In this document: piece by piece, positions 50,255 through 61,070 of the stretch | Layout of the letters: each line of letters starts with the position of its first letter | Position numbering within the stretch: position 1 is the first letter of the stretch | NCBI GenBank assembly: GCA_905250075.1 | Contig: CAJNOP010000348.1 | Coordinates: forward strand, 128,786 to 192,785 | Origin: Rotaria sp. Silwood1 | Taxonomy: Eukaryota; Rotifera; Eurotatoria; Philodinida; Philodinidae | Length of the DNA stretch: 64,000 nt | Direction: 5' to 3' | Translations under genes and position numbers: made by a program | Notes under the pieces: model-generated | What the model was told of the DNA's origin: nothing | What the model saw: only the letters and a program-made list of their open reading frames with translations | Database searches by the model: none

Positions 50255-51205
50255 ATGAAGTTGTTTGCTCCTCTGATATTATTGCTCTGTACTTTTCCAT
50301 GTATTTTTTGCATTATTTGCTACAATGGAGTGTCGAATTACTCAATTAAACCAACAACAACAATAAACTCGAATAGTATAAATGACTGTTCGAAGAATCA
50401 ATGCGTTTGCATGAATTATGCATTTATCTGTACGAACAACGACACAGCCTGTACATCAGAAGAGATATCAAGACAGGCGATCAAATGGACATGGGGACTT
50501 ATACTGAACTCGACATGTCAACAGTTAATGACGATGTCCTCGATGTATATGAATTTAACATGTTGCTCTGTGGATTTGTGCAATGGTCAAAGTTGGAATA
50601 CGACATTACCATCAAATGGAACAAATACCATAGTCAATACTACCGTGACAGTCGCTACTACTACTCGAGACGCTACAACTCCCACTAGAATCAGTACCAA
50701 TGCTCCTACCGTCAATGCTACTACGGTCAGTACAACTCCAACTAGAATCAGTACAAGTACCACTATGTTCACTACAACTCCCACTAGAAACAGTACCAAT
50801 GCTACTACGGTCAGTACAACTCCTACTAGAATCAGTANNNNNNNNNNCAGTACCAATGCTACTACGGTCAGTACAACTCCTACTAGAATCAGTACAAATA
50901 CCACTATGGTCACTACAACTCTCACTAGAAACAGTACCAATGCCACTACGGTCACTACAACGTCCACTAGAATCAGTACAAATGCCACTATAATCAATAC
51001 AAATGCCAGTATGGCCAATACAACTCCCAGTATAGTGAAAACAACTCCCATTGTAATCAATACAACTACCAAAGGTGATACAACTACTAAGAGCGCTATA
51101 ATAACAACGGCGAGCACTACGATGGCAACAGGCAGCGGTGATCATCCAACTTTCTTTCCGTATTTCTATTTTTCGTCTATGCTAGTTTTTCTAATGGTGA
51201 AATAA
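50255..51205 (+). CDS. Secreted Ly6/three-finger-type protein with Thr-rich mucin-like stalk
   Basis: The first ATG in frame (50255) begins a signal peptide, MKLFAPLILLLCTFPCIFC. Residues 20-125 contain about ten cysteines and end in TCCSVDLCNG, the CCxxDxCN signature closing Ly6/uPAR three-finger domains. After this come about 150 residues almost wholly of Thr, Ser, Asn and Pro: 14-residue repeats such as TRNSTNATTVSTTP (42-bp DNA unit) with many N-glycosylation sequons, then a degenerate part. The C-terminus is hydrophobic (FFPYFYFSSMLVFLMV), fitting a GPI-anchor signal. The picture is a surface glycoprotein on an extended O-glycosylated stalk. Function unknown. A 10-N gap with identical 47-bp flanks lies inside the repeats, so repeat number is uncertain. 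The long open frames on the opposite strand are by-products of the repeat. Confidence 0.82.
   Translation: MKLFAPLILLLCTFPCIFCIICYNGVSNYSIKPTTTINSNSINDCSKNQCVCMNYAFICTNNDTACTSEEISRQAIKWTWGLILNSTCQQLMTMSSMYMNLTCCSVDLCNGQSWNTTLPSNGTNTIVNTTVTVATTTRDATTPTRISTNAPTVNATTVSTTPTRISTSTTMFTTTPTRNSTNATTVSTTPTRISXXXXSTNATTVSTTPTRISTNTTMVTTTLTRNSTNATTVTTTSTRISTNATIINTNASMANTTPSIVKTTPIVINTTTKGDTTTKSAIITTASTTMATGSGDHPTFFPYFYFSSMLVFLMVK
50791..50894. other. Assembly gap with 47-bp duplicated flanks in the Thr repeats
   Basis: 50791-50837 and 50848-50894 are identical over 47 bp around ten Ns, the same length as at the other gap. Because the repeat unit (42 bp) is shorter than 47 bp, real copies could also have been collapsed here. 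Confidence 0.88.
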
Positions 51206-54200
51206 AGGTTATAAGTTTATTTTACTAATAATATCATTGTAAAAAAATGTATCATCTTCATCTATCTCTTTCTTTCTATTCATCATATGACTGTTCTATA
51301 CTTGTGTGACAGCTACGCTTGACTAATGTTCATTTTGTATTTTTCCTATATAAGCGTATGTTCTGTATGTAAACGAAACATATTATTATACAAATGAGAC
51401 AAATAAAACGAGTATTACTATATCAGGGTACTTCTTCCCTCAAATTCGCCGTATCTGGCGACTTTGACAGACTCTGCTCAGAATCTTCTGATCTTGGCAC
51501 AACTCTTCATGTATATCTATTTCTATTAATAACTAACTGACGTTGTTATGTTAAACATTCAATCTAGTTCCATCTCGCCGATTGCTATATTAAAAGAACT
51601 TCTCGAGATTGAAAGCAAAATAATAAAGCGGCTTAAAGCCCTTGAAATCAAATATAAATAGTCTCATCAGGAACATGTTGAAAAATGACGAGATTCTTCG
51701 AAAGGGAAGCCACGTAGCAATTGTAATACACAACTTATGAAATCTTCTATGTAAATTTTTTCTGATGGTAATAAGAAACAAATTATTCCCACTGCTCTGT
51801 TAACCACAAATTCAATTAGTAATAAGGAAACAAACGTAATCTCTGCTTACCATTAACAATCGTTCTTTTACAATTTATACCGGTTCTAATAAAGTTTATT
51901 TCAAACACAATAACATTTGCCTAAACAAAACAGTAAATCATAAGCAATTATCGATCCATCACAACATTTTACTAAAGATAGTGTGAATGGTTTTTTAAAG
52001 AGCGTTGTTGAGCATCAAACTATAATGAACTACTCATTATCATAGCCATTAAAGCTGCTCATATTTAATGTTTGAGTATAGTGAAAACTATCTGGTCAAA
52101 TTACGTGTGTTACAAACGCACATGACTGCAATAATACTCCAAGATAATTGCACCAGTTGAAAGCGTTACTACGTACAACCAATGTCTTCTACCCTTTGGG
52201 ACCTTATCCGTCTATTAATAAGAAATCTAGTGCAGTACTAGTCCTACGGGTTCCCATGAATGCAACGATTTTTATTTTCAAAGTAACTTTACTGAACACT
52301 GTCGTTTACAATTCAACATCGTACATAGACAGCTGCAAACCAACCGTATCGTTCGAACTTTGTCGTCTACGTGTTAATATGTATAACTAATGTTCATATT
52401 CTAACTTTTCCCCTAGCAGATTGTATGAAAGCTATAGATTTCAAAGCTTTATTTCCCGTACATTAACTGATTCTTATTACTTAATCGTTGAATGCTATTA
52501 CATAGGTATATTCTTGTATAATGAACACATCTGTGAATTCAATTTCTATTTTTATTAAATATGGAAAGTTTTTCTTAAAATTTCTGTTGTGACATGTTAC
52601 TCGAAAATATCAACATGAGTCTTTATTGTATTCATTCTTTCTTCTACTTTCATTATAGTACAGAAATTGTTACTGATTTTTGTCATCAAAACCTAAGAAA
52701 TGCCTAAAGAAAAATTGTTTTCTAAAAGAATTTTTATTTTACTTTGTTATAGCGACAAAAGCGAGACAAAAGAACGATAAAAGTCTAAGGTGTGCTATAT
52801 TATTTTGAATATTTCAATCACAGAACTTTATCTTCTTAGAATGAGATGTAATACATGTTGAAAGATTTGAGCGGAGATATGAATTTTATTCTGTCTTTTG
52901 ACTACCACAAAACATTAATGTAACCAACATAAATCTAAATGAATAATAACCCATGAGTGTTAGTCTCAATATCAAGAGCGTTGTATTAGAATTATATTAA
53001 ACAGATGCAGGAATAGAGTCAAGAGAATCGAAAAGTAATCGAAAACACATACGAATAGGTTATTTTCCGATTAAGAGACGACCTCTCAAGGAACATTCGA
53101 TATGCGAAGTGCATTTAAGTGAGATATAGGTTTCAATATTTCCTTGTTAAGTCTTTGGTACATATTCTTATGCAAAAATCTAGGGGATTCTTTTATCATA
53201 GTAATAAGTCTTGCAATTTGGTAAATGAATTATTATATTTCACTCATAGAGAAACTGACTATTGACTCAGAAAGTGTTCTATAGTTAAAAGAAAAAAAAA
53301 TCATCTATTAGGAAATTAGCTTACGTTAGTGTAATATGTACCAACTACATTTTCGTTAAAACTTAATAGGAAAATTTTACAATTAGCCAATGCAACTATA
53401 TATTTACTCACTTTTACACTTCTGAAGAGTGATAACATAAACACTGATTTATTAACATAAATGAGTTATATATAATAATTTAATAGACTAAAGTATTGCA
53501 TGGAATAAATTGATTGTCATGTTACAGAACAAAGGTTTCTGAGAATAACAAGTTTCCATAGAGTGCCCAGAATGTCATTAGCGAAAGAAATGTTTAAATA
53601 TCTCCGTAATATTTTGACTCCATGAACTGATATTTTTACCGTTGATACAATCGTGTTCATAGCTAATATTGACAGAAAAAGCAATGACAAATATGGTTTT
53701 GAAGTATCACAACTAATTTCTACAAAGAATTATAGCCTTTCATGGGTTACGAAAAAAACAATATATTTACTCTCTATTTTTCTAGACAAGTGTCGTTTGA
53801 TCCCAAATTTATACAGCAAATACATGTCTTGTTACTCTTGATGCATGAAGAGTTTCAACGATAAGTAGAATGAATTTGTTGAGACAAGTGCTATATTATT
53901 TTTCTATTCGTAAACCCGTGAAAGGTTATACTTCTTTGTTGAATTCAGTTGTAATGCTTCAAAAAAAGTTTTGTCGATGCTGCTTCTGTCAATATGAGCT
54001 ATGAACACAATGTATCAGTAGTAAAAATGTTAGCCGATTAGATCAACATATTACGGAAATATTTAAATTTTTCTTTGATTCAGGTCTTTCCGGACACTGT
54101 ATACGTATATGTTCATTTCCTCGGCTGAAAGCTTGAATCTGACATAGTATTTTAATCGAAATAAATAGACTTACAAACATGCATTTGAGATTTTCAGGTA

Positions 54201-57200
54201 TACACCTGATTGCATCTTTCCTTCTTTTTTTGTTTCACGTGTGAGATAAATATTCTAATTATTTACTTAATAGAGACAAGTCAAGAAAAGCTTGTAACAA
54301 TGGTCATTTTGTTTGTCTAAGAGAGAACTTTCTAATATTTTGTTTTTTTTTAAGTCACATTAGAAAAATCTTCTGATTTTTGATAAAAAATCTCTTAATA
54401 TCTAAATTTTGGATTTAGCTAACATATCATTGCACATGTTAGGAACACAGTTTTAATTTACAGAACTATACTGTAGCCAACTCTGACTACTCAGAAAGAT
54501 ATTAACATGTAATAAGATGATTAATAAAATAACGTAATTAGCACAATCGCTGACAATTTTTTTGAAGTTAATATGATTAAATAGGAAAGAAAAAGGTATT
54601 GAGCAGCATATACGCACTAATCCTGTTGACAAAGCACTGTTTTATGAAAAAAACGTCTCAAAAACAAATCAAAAGCATCATATTTCACTCAAAAAATCTA
54701 AAGTTTTTCAAAATAATCATAAAACTTCATAACTACAGTTTCCAGATTTGTCTTCTATGAACTTATTTTTGTGTTTTATACAAAATCTCATTGGAAAAGA
54801 TGACTTGAACTCATCATAAAAAATATCGTAAATTACATGAGAACAACAAATAGTATACAGTATAAAAGTTAATAAATAATGATTTTTATTTCTATAAAAG
54901 GTAAAATATATAAATATTATGGAATTTTTCAATCAATTTATTATACAGTGAAAAGTCAAATGTATTAATACGAAATAAACGGAAAGAACAAATAAAGGTT
55001 CAGCCATATCTAAGCGGCAGTTCATCTCTTTAAGCAAAAAAGTATTCCTGTCTAGATGAAATTCTACTCTAAGATAGATGTTTCTCTTTTTTCCTCGAGT
55101 AATACTATCTCTGGCGCTCTTGAGAAAAGTCTTACTTTCCATCAACTGAGCTTTGTCCTATACTAGACGATACCTTAACTTATTCGTGAATTTAATTGCA
55201 TGTATGATCAATATGTCACATCTGATGAAGTTCCCTCAAATGTCTTTTAGAGCTCCGATGAAAATATATCTACTTGTACTTTTCGTTCTTTTTCAAGTAA
55301 AAGTATAAATTTCAAGTTATTTTTTTCAAAGTAAAAGTACTCATCAGATGTACTTCGTACTTTTACTTGGAATAAGAAACAATGTCTATTAACCTTTTGA
55401 AATATCTTTCAGTTTCTTTTAACTCTTTACAGTTATTCATAATATTAGAGTGACAAATAAGTTTCAGTTCTTCAGGATAGACTAAGGGCCCTTTAATGCA
55501 TCTTGTTTATGAAGATTTAAAGCTTTGTCATATAATCTACTTCTCATACTAATCTATATCTGAATAAGAGTTATTTCGCTTGTATAATTTACAATCATAT
55601 CTAAATCCAAGACAGTCAGACAGTAACCATTAGGAAACATGAAATGTATTAAAAGACAAAATCAGTCAAAAACATATTAATAAAAACCATAAGTGTTAAA
55701 AAAAAATTATTAAAATAGAAATATAACAGCACATTAAAGTTAAGAGAAGTTTCAGGACTAATTGTTAAACCAAGTTCTGATTTATAAATAAATATACTAA
55801 ACTTTCAGATACTTCGTCATTTATAGATATTCATTGTGATAACAAAATAATTATGCTTGCCTGACAAATCGCTCAATCAGTGCAGCTGATGTAGATTACC
55901 GAGAACACTCAGTGGACTATATTTTGTAAACAATATAAATCGACATTTTACTAATATGATGAAAACCTCGCTTGTATTGTATCAGAAATGATAAATATTC
56001 AGCTCAGAAATAACAGATTTTTTCCATAGATTCGATGGCTTTAAGATGAGGCAATAAGCGTTTAGTAGAGCAGATTTTAATCCTCAAAATATTAAATTTT
56101 CTTAATTATTAATCAAATATCAAAATAGATCAGATGAATACCATTTATGTTACGTTAAATGTTGTTAGGAAGAATTAGTGTTTATAATCTTTTTTTAAAG
56201 AAGTGTACTATATATTCAAGAAATCTTTCATCAACATTCCATATTGAAATCCTTCCAGTCAATATTTAAAAATTTAGTGAAACAATAATCCGTCCGTGTT
56301 TGTAAAGGATTGATCTGAATTAGCTTAGATTCTTCTGAAGATTATGAAGAATTTTATTGATGTATGATAGTGGTCTAGATAAACATCATCATCATTTATG
56401 GATATCATCGATTACTTTGAAAGAACTCGAAATATGAAAATAGACGGTTTTTATAAGCCACTAAAGTGACTTCATCAGTACATGAAAGAAAAAAAAATTT
56501 ATCAATGCATTCTTATTTCCTGTTTAATCAGACGATGTCACTGTGGTTCCGAAAAGTTTACTAGAGGTTGCCAAAATTACAGACGAGATATGTTGTATTA
56601 ATATATCAAGTAAATTATAGAAAATAATTACTTTTTTCGTATTTAAGTACAAGTAAAATAATTTTATTTGCAATGCTTGTACTTCTCCTAGCTCTGATGT
56701 CCTTGACAAGATCTAGCATTATTCTTTTCTCTTTTTTTTGTTCCTCATTAAATCTATCCTTGAGTTTTGAGTTGAAGCATAGGTGAAAAGAAGCAAAACA
56801 TTCACACTCCATAAAAGTATCGATAAAGATGATGATGATTTTTCTTATCCTTCTATTTGAGGAAATTTTTATCTTTTCCACTTGTTATAGAAAAACTCAA
56901 GCAAGAATTTGAACCACTGACTCTTCATCTAATCGATTTGTATTGACAGACAATTGAAGAGAAAGGCTTAGAGAATTTTACAAGATTAAATCAACATCAT
57001 ATTTTATTTCTTAAAAAACCGACATATATTGATCTTCAGATGATTAATTTTTCTAAAAGCCCGCTGAACCTAAATCGAAAATGTTTCTCTGATTTCTCGA
57101 GAATACAACGCAAATTAACTGGTTTTTCTATCATTTAGATTACTTTTGGTATTTGAGAATGTGGTTGAATGATTTCTCCTCAGCCTGATAGCTTGATAAG

Positions 57201-57532
57201 AAATCAAAAAAAGAATCTAAATCAATTCATAATTCACCAACAAGGCTATTTATCAGCAAAGTTACTTAACTTCGATAAGTCAGATAAGCCTTGCCGTGGC
57301 AGAACCCTCCTTACTATTTTTTCTGATACAATTACTTCTTTTCATAATAATATGTTTTGCGTAGCAATTAGCATTAAAATACAGAAGCATCTGTTGCGTA
57401 TTCTGCATCTATATCTTTCAAAAACATTTTTTTCTTTCTTTTTCGTGTGTTTTTGTAAGAAAGGGTGTGTGTGTGGCTATGGGTGTGGATGTGGATGATG
57501 AGAAGAAGTAAACCCGCACCCACACCACACCC
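51206..57532. other. Gene-poor, repeat-bearing stretch
   Basis: No gene I can support until the SnoaL-like fragment. A candidate poly(A) signal for the Thr-rich gene lies at 51402-51407. Copy 2 of the dispersed repeat covers 54990-57450, with unrelated sequence between about 55190 and 56690. The region ends in a telomere-like G-rich/C-rich junction (57463-57533). Confidence 0.6.
54990..57450. repeat. Dispersed direct repeat, copy 2 (split by about 1.5 kb)
   Basis: See copy 1 at 48925-49945. Matching segments are about 54990-55190 and 56690-57450. The extra 1.5 kb between them is either an insertion here or a deletion in copy 1. The right end of the similarity runs up to the G-rich tract at 57463. 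Confidence 0.6.
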
Positions 57533-57533
57533 T
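57463..57533. repeat. Head-to-head telomere-like tracts
   Basis: A G/T-rich run (57463-57499, containing GGGTGTGTGTGTGG and ATGGGTGTGGATGTGG) is followed after about 13 bases by a C/A-rich run (57513-57533, CCCGCACCCACACCACACCC). This order, G-strand then C-strand, is that of two chromosome ends joined face to face. The repeats are degenerate relative to TGTGGG. A transposon with G-rich ends is the main alternative. Confidence 0.5.
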
Positions 57534-57958
57534 TTAGCTACAATATAGTCGTAAGCAGTGATATGCAAATTGTTAATACTTTTTATTAATTCTGTGTAGA
57601 AAAAATGCAAGAGTTTCTAACAATAGCAAATGAATACCTACTTCCATGTTCTGCTGTGTATGTTGCACAATTGTTGATGCTAGGTAAAGTGTCGGGGCAA
57701 TGAATCTATTCCCAAGGGTCAGAAGATGGGCTACATTTTGAGCTGTTGCCCGTTCTGGATGATAGCTACATAGAATATATATGTATCAACCTTTTCTATG
57801 ACAATTCCATAATCAAAAAACGAAAATAATGCAAACCTGATCTCCATGTATTCTTTGACGACTTGCACATTATTCGTCTCTTGATCTGTCATTTTCACAG
57901 TTAATAGCAAAAAAAGCAACAAAAATTTTAGGCAAAGATAATAATCACACCTTAGCAT
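57533..57958 (-). pseudogene. Truncated SnoaL/NTF2-like gene (first three exons only)
   Basis: Exons in transcript order: 57892 (or 57958) to 57837, 57765-57638, 57591-57533. Phases agree (2, then 1). The product begins MTDQETNNVQVVKEYMEI, continues with YHPERATAQNVAHLLTLGNR and FIAPTLYLAST, and reaches ELIKSINNLHITAYDYIVAK, which resembles the first two thirds of a SnoaL-like polyketide-cyclase/NTF2-fold protein (from memory, moderate certainty). An upstream in-frame Met at 57958 adds a very hydrophobic run (CLKFLLLFLLLTV) that could be a signal peptide or a chance reading of T-rich DNA. After AAAGG the coding sequence stops abruptly in G-rich telomere-like repeats, so the C-terminal third is lost. 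The break and the repeat coincide to the base. Confidence 0.55.
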
Positions 57959-58690
57959 CTTTGTTTTATCATATATTAAATGTCTTTGTTTAATACTATA
58001 TGGGTTGGAAAAGAACTACAGTACGATCATCATGTAGATTGTCGTTGATTTATTGACAAAATAGTTTCCAAAATCGGTTCAATAGCTAATCAACTTCTAA
58101 GTGTCATTTGTCCTTGTTGCCAATTTTAGTAACATCTTATGATAAAATTTCGAGTAGAATGATATTTCAAAAAATGAATACAATCAAGATGAGTTCGAAA
58201 TTTGAATGCAAGTAGTTTTTCATTTTGAAGAAAAAGAAAACACAATAACTGCCGTCATAAAATTAAAGCTCAAAATTAGCTCATACACTTGAATGGAAGG
58301 TTTAGTCAAATTTCATTTAATTGAATTAACGAAATTTTTCAAGCAAAAACTAGATTTCTTTGTTTCTTTTTTTTAAATATAGTTTCACTTAGGTCTGATA
58401 GTCATCTTGTTTGTTATAGAAAGACAAAGAGGTGTGTATGTTGAGAAAAAGAATAGAACGAAGAAAAGATACAAATAAATATTTGGTCACCTGTACGTTC
58501 GAACGGCGGAGAAGTGCGAACGGTTAAAACAAGTAGCTAATGAAAAGAAATACGAAGAAGAGACAAAATATGCATTATCATTATTATGATAGTAGAGCTT
58601 ATTCGTATACATATATATATAATTACTTTGCACTGTAACTTCTTTCTTTTTTATTGAAACACTTGTACCAACGTTTTAAAGAACAATTTT
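57959..58690. other. Intergenic region upstream of the questin-oxidase-like gene
   Basis: No gene seen. It should hold the promoter of the gene starting at 58706 and of the SnoaL-like fragment. No recognisable element. Confidence 0.5.
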
Positions 58691-58705
58691 TTGTCTAGAG
58701 CAAAT

Positions 58706-59974
58706 ATGTTTACTCTATCACCTAATGAATTTATCAAAAATCCCGACATCTATCTGTTACCTGGTGTAACTCCTGAAACAATTGAAACTTGTTCTCATCT
58801 TCTTCAACAGAATCACGAGAATTATCATGTCTACTTCAATATTCAAAATGGGTTTCACAATCATACTGCACATCATCTTCTAGCTGCATTAGGTCTTGGT
58901 GCTTCATCTCACATCTTGACACATATCTATGAACAACAGAAAAAAATTCAACAGCCTATAGCTCCACTTCACAAGAAGCAAGATTTCGACGTAAACAAAT
59001 GTTTAGGTGATGATAGTTACTATCATGATTATTTGGAATTCTTTACGAAAGAATTGGACAATGGAAAATATCAAGGAAAAATTGAAGATTTAATTGAAGA
59101 TTATTTATTCAATAAAGATTATCTTGCTCTCATATTAGGTGGTGCTTATCATGCATTTATTCATCTTGGATATGCCTTAGAATTTCAATCGAAAGTAATG
59201 ACCATTGAAGGTTTGGCAATGGCAGCAATAGATCGAGTTAGTGTTAAAGGTGTTTTAGAACATTTGAAATATGATCAGAGCAAAGATGGTGATAAAACCG
59301 CTTTGGAAATTATTGAATTGATTGCTAAAGATCAACGTTTTGACGAGAAGGTTCTTGCCACAGATGGTGGACTTGGACTGAAGATGAATAAATTATTGGA
59401 AAGAGGTGGTGGTTCATTGGTTGCAGAATATGCTCAAACGTGGAAATGCGATTTAGTGGATGCTAGACAAGCTGGTGTTTTAGTGAATGCAGCTGTTATA
59501 CGACCAAAGAAAGCACCCCGTCTTGACTTCCTTCTGATGCATGCAACAACGAGTAGTCTATTCTTAGACATATTGGTTCATTCATTCAAAAAGAAAGAAA
59601 ATCAATTAAAATTGATGAGAGCTAAATTTGCAGTGGATCTACTTTTCTATGTCGTATGTGGACGACCAAAATTAAATTTAAATTATTTATGCAATGAATA
59701 TCAAGTGTCAAAAGAACATTCGTATGTACACGCACAAAATCCATGGCTACCTCTCATTGACAAATGTTTAACACATCCAGATGAGCATGTACCAAAGACA
59801 ATAAGAGCATTGATCTATGCTGAAAAATTTGACAGTACACGAGATAAAGATAAATTGCCTTATTTGAAAATTGCACAAATGATAATGGATGCTTTATTTC
59901 CTGCTGATCAGAAAAATTGGGTTCGTGGAGTTCTTGGTTCGGATGAATATTGGAAGACGGTGGAAGATTTGTAA
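58706..59974 (+). CDS. Questin-oxidase-like protein (fungal AflY type)
   Basis: One exon, 422 residues from the first ATG (58706). Two splice acceptor AGs (ending 58698 and 58700) lie just upstream, so the leader is spliced on. The sequence fits the questin-oxidase-like family, whose known members are fungal enzymes performing Baeyer-Villiger-type oxidation in anthraquinone and aflatoxin-type pathways. Recognised parts: GFHNHTAHHLLAALGLGAS near residues 52-70, LFNKDYLALILGGAYHAFIH with LGYALEF near 145-171, and FLLMHATTSSLFLDIL near 275-290; the clustered histidines are candidate active-site residues. Length fits the family (about 400-450). The gene has no introns, unlike the animal genes in the window, and the family is mainly fungal, so horizontal acquisition is likely (inference). 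The substrate in this animal is unknown. Confidence 0.85.
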   Translation: MFTLSPNEFIKNPDIYLLPGVTPETIETCSHLLQQNHENYHVYFNIQNGFHNHTAHHLLAALGLGASSHILTHIYEQQKKIQQPIAPLHKKQDFDVNKCLGDDSYYHDYLEFFTKELDNGKYQGKIEDLIEDYLFNKDYLALILGGAYHAFIHLGYALEFQSKVMTIEGLAMAAIDRVSVKGVLEHLKYDQSKDGDKTALEIIELIAKDQRFDEKVLATDGGLGLKMNKLLERGGGSLVAEYAQTWKCDLVDARQAGVLVNAAVIRPKKAPRLDFLLMHATTSSLFLDILVHSFKKKENQLKLMRAKFAVDLLFYVVCGRPKLNLNYLCNEYQVSKEHSYVHAQNPWLPLIDKCLTHPDEHVPKTIRALIYAEKFDSTRDKDKLPYLKIAQMIMDALFPADQKNWVRGVLGSDEYWKTVEDL

Positions 59975-60517
59975 AGACATTCTTTCTTTTGGTATTATTC
60001 GAAATAGTTTTATTTAGTTTCGAAACGCTACACAAAATTTTCAAAAAAAGATACATTTTTGAAGAAAAAATAGAGCTGGTTAATGATCATAATCAATTGA
60101 GTTCTTCAGAATTTTAACTGCTTGTTCCAAATCCTTGTCATGAAGTATGGTCCTTCACGGTTGAAAAGCTGTTAGCGCAATCTCTTGCAGAATTAAAAAT
60201 GTGAAACACGATCGATTTATTGTTACTAATTAAATGGAAATCGTTTTGTTCCATTTTTTGCGATACATTTGTAGCTAACCGTTTATCTGATGCTTTAGAA
60301 GTACAGTTTCTCTTTCACGGTCTGTAGGGGGAGGGGGAGGGGGTTGGGTGCAAAATTTCTACCCTATACACTTCAACACTTCTTTTAGTTCGTGTTTCAC
60401 AAAATACGCTAAAAATCGGTTAAATTGTTATCGATATTGTTTTGATATTATGGAAACTAGTCGATTGTCGTTCCCAGGCACTTAAACTGTTAGCATTCCT
60501 TTTGTTTAAATAAAGTG
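59975..60517. other. Intergenic region with a G-rich quadruplex-like run
   Basis: No gene seen. A G-rich run at 60327-60346 is listed separately. Confidence 0.6.
60327..60346 (+). other. Potential G-quadruplex
   Basis: Three runs of five or more G separated by single A, then TT and GGG: four G-tracts with one- and two-base loops, which satisfies the usual G-quadruplex pattern. It is striking in DNA this AT-rich. It lies about 350 bp after the questin-oxidase-like gene. Confidence 0.75.
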
Positions 60518-61070
60518 CTATTTTTCTGTGATGATATTTGTGTCCTCGTTCATTGATGATCCATTTTTTAAAAGAGTAACATAATTAACTAGTAGAATAC
60601 CTTTTCGAATACCGCAATGTGCATAATTAATCTCATCATTTACATGGATATCAATCCGTTGTTTTTCTTCAGAATTTCCACTGAGACGATCTTCATATGT
60701 TACTAAAAAATATGCTGCAGCGACAAATTTTTTTTCTGATAACTTTTTCGCCTTCAATTTTATTAAAATACTTTCACTGCGGATACCATTTTCATCACCT
60801 ATTTGTAATGGAAATAATGTATTAATTTGAATTAATTCATCTTATTTAGTTTTATTCCAATCAGGTGAATCGTATACTTGTTCAACATTGAATAGATTAG
60901 ATTCGAGTTTCATTTTAACATAGAATACTAATGGTGTTAAAATCAGATCAAAATCTTTGTCTATAACAGTTGAAGAAAATTTTTCGAATCATATGTACAG
61001 AAAAATCATTAGCTCCACGATTTTCGGTTATCAAAGATGTTAGTTGAGTATTTAAATCAATACCAACACC
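60518..61070 (-). pseudogene. Decayed von Willebrand A-domain protein (YfbK-like), C-terminal part
   Basis: Read on the minus strand, the segment starts GVGIDLNTQLTSLITENRGA (61070 down), then needs a frameshift near 60987, and continues KDFDLILTPLVFYVKMKLES and NVEQVYDSPDW, meets an in-frame TAA (60842-60844), and goes on NTLFPLQIGDENGIRSESIL, AAAYFLVTYEDRLSG to a stop at 60518-60520. The pattern (GVGVDLN, GG/RGAN, DFDLILTPLVF, VYGSP, STLFP, YEDR) is that of the end of bacterial-type vWA proteins with the YfbK C-terminal domain. The metal-binding front half (DxSxS) is missing. Directly upstream, at 61071, the coding sequence gives way to AGGGTTGCCAGC, which looks like a transposon end. It is a pseudogene by frameshift, nonsense codon and truncation. 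Confidence 0.65.

Noticed and set aside
50587-51145. Two long minus-strand open frames of about 177 codons
   Set aside because: Antisense shadows of the Thr-rich repeats; a 42-bp repeat keeps other frames open automatically.
57731-57958. Unspliced 75-codon reading of the SnoaL-like exon 1 region
   Set aside because: It runs into intron sequence after EYMEI; the spliced reading (donor at 57836-57835) gives a continuous protein-like frame and is preferred.
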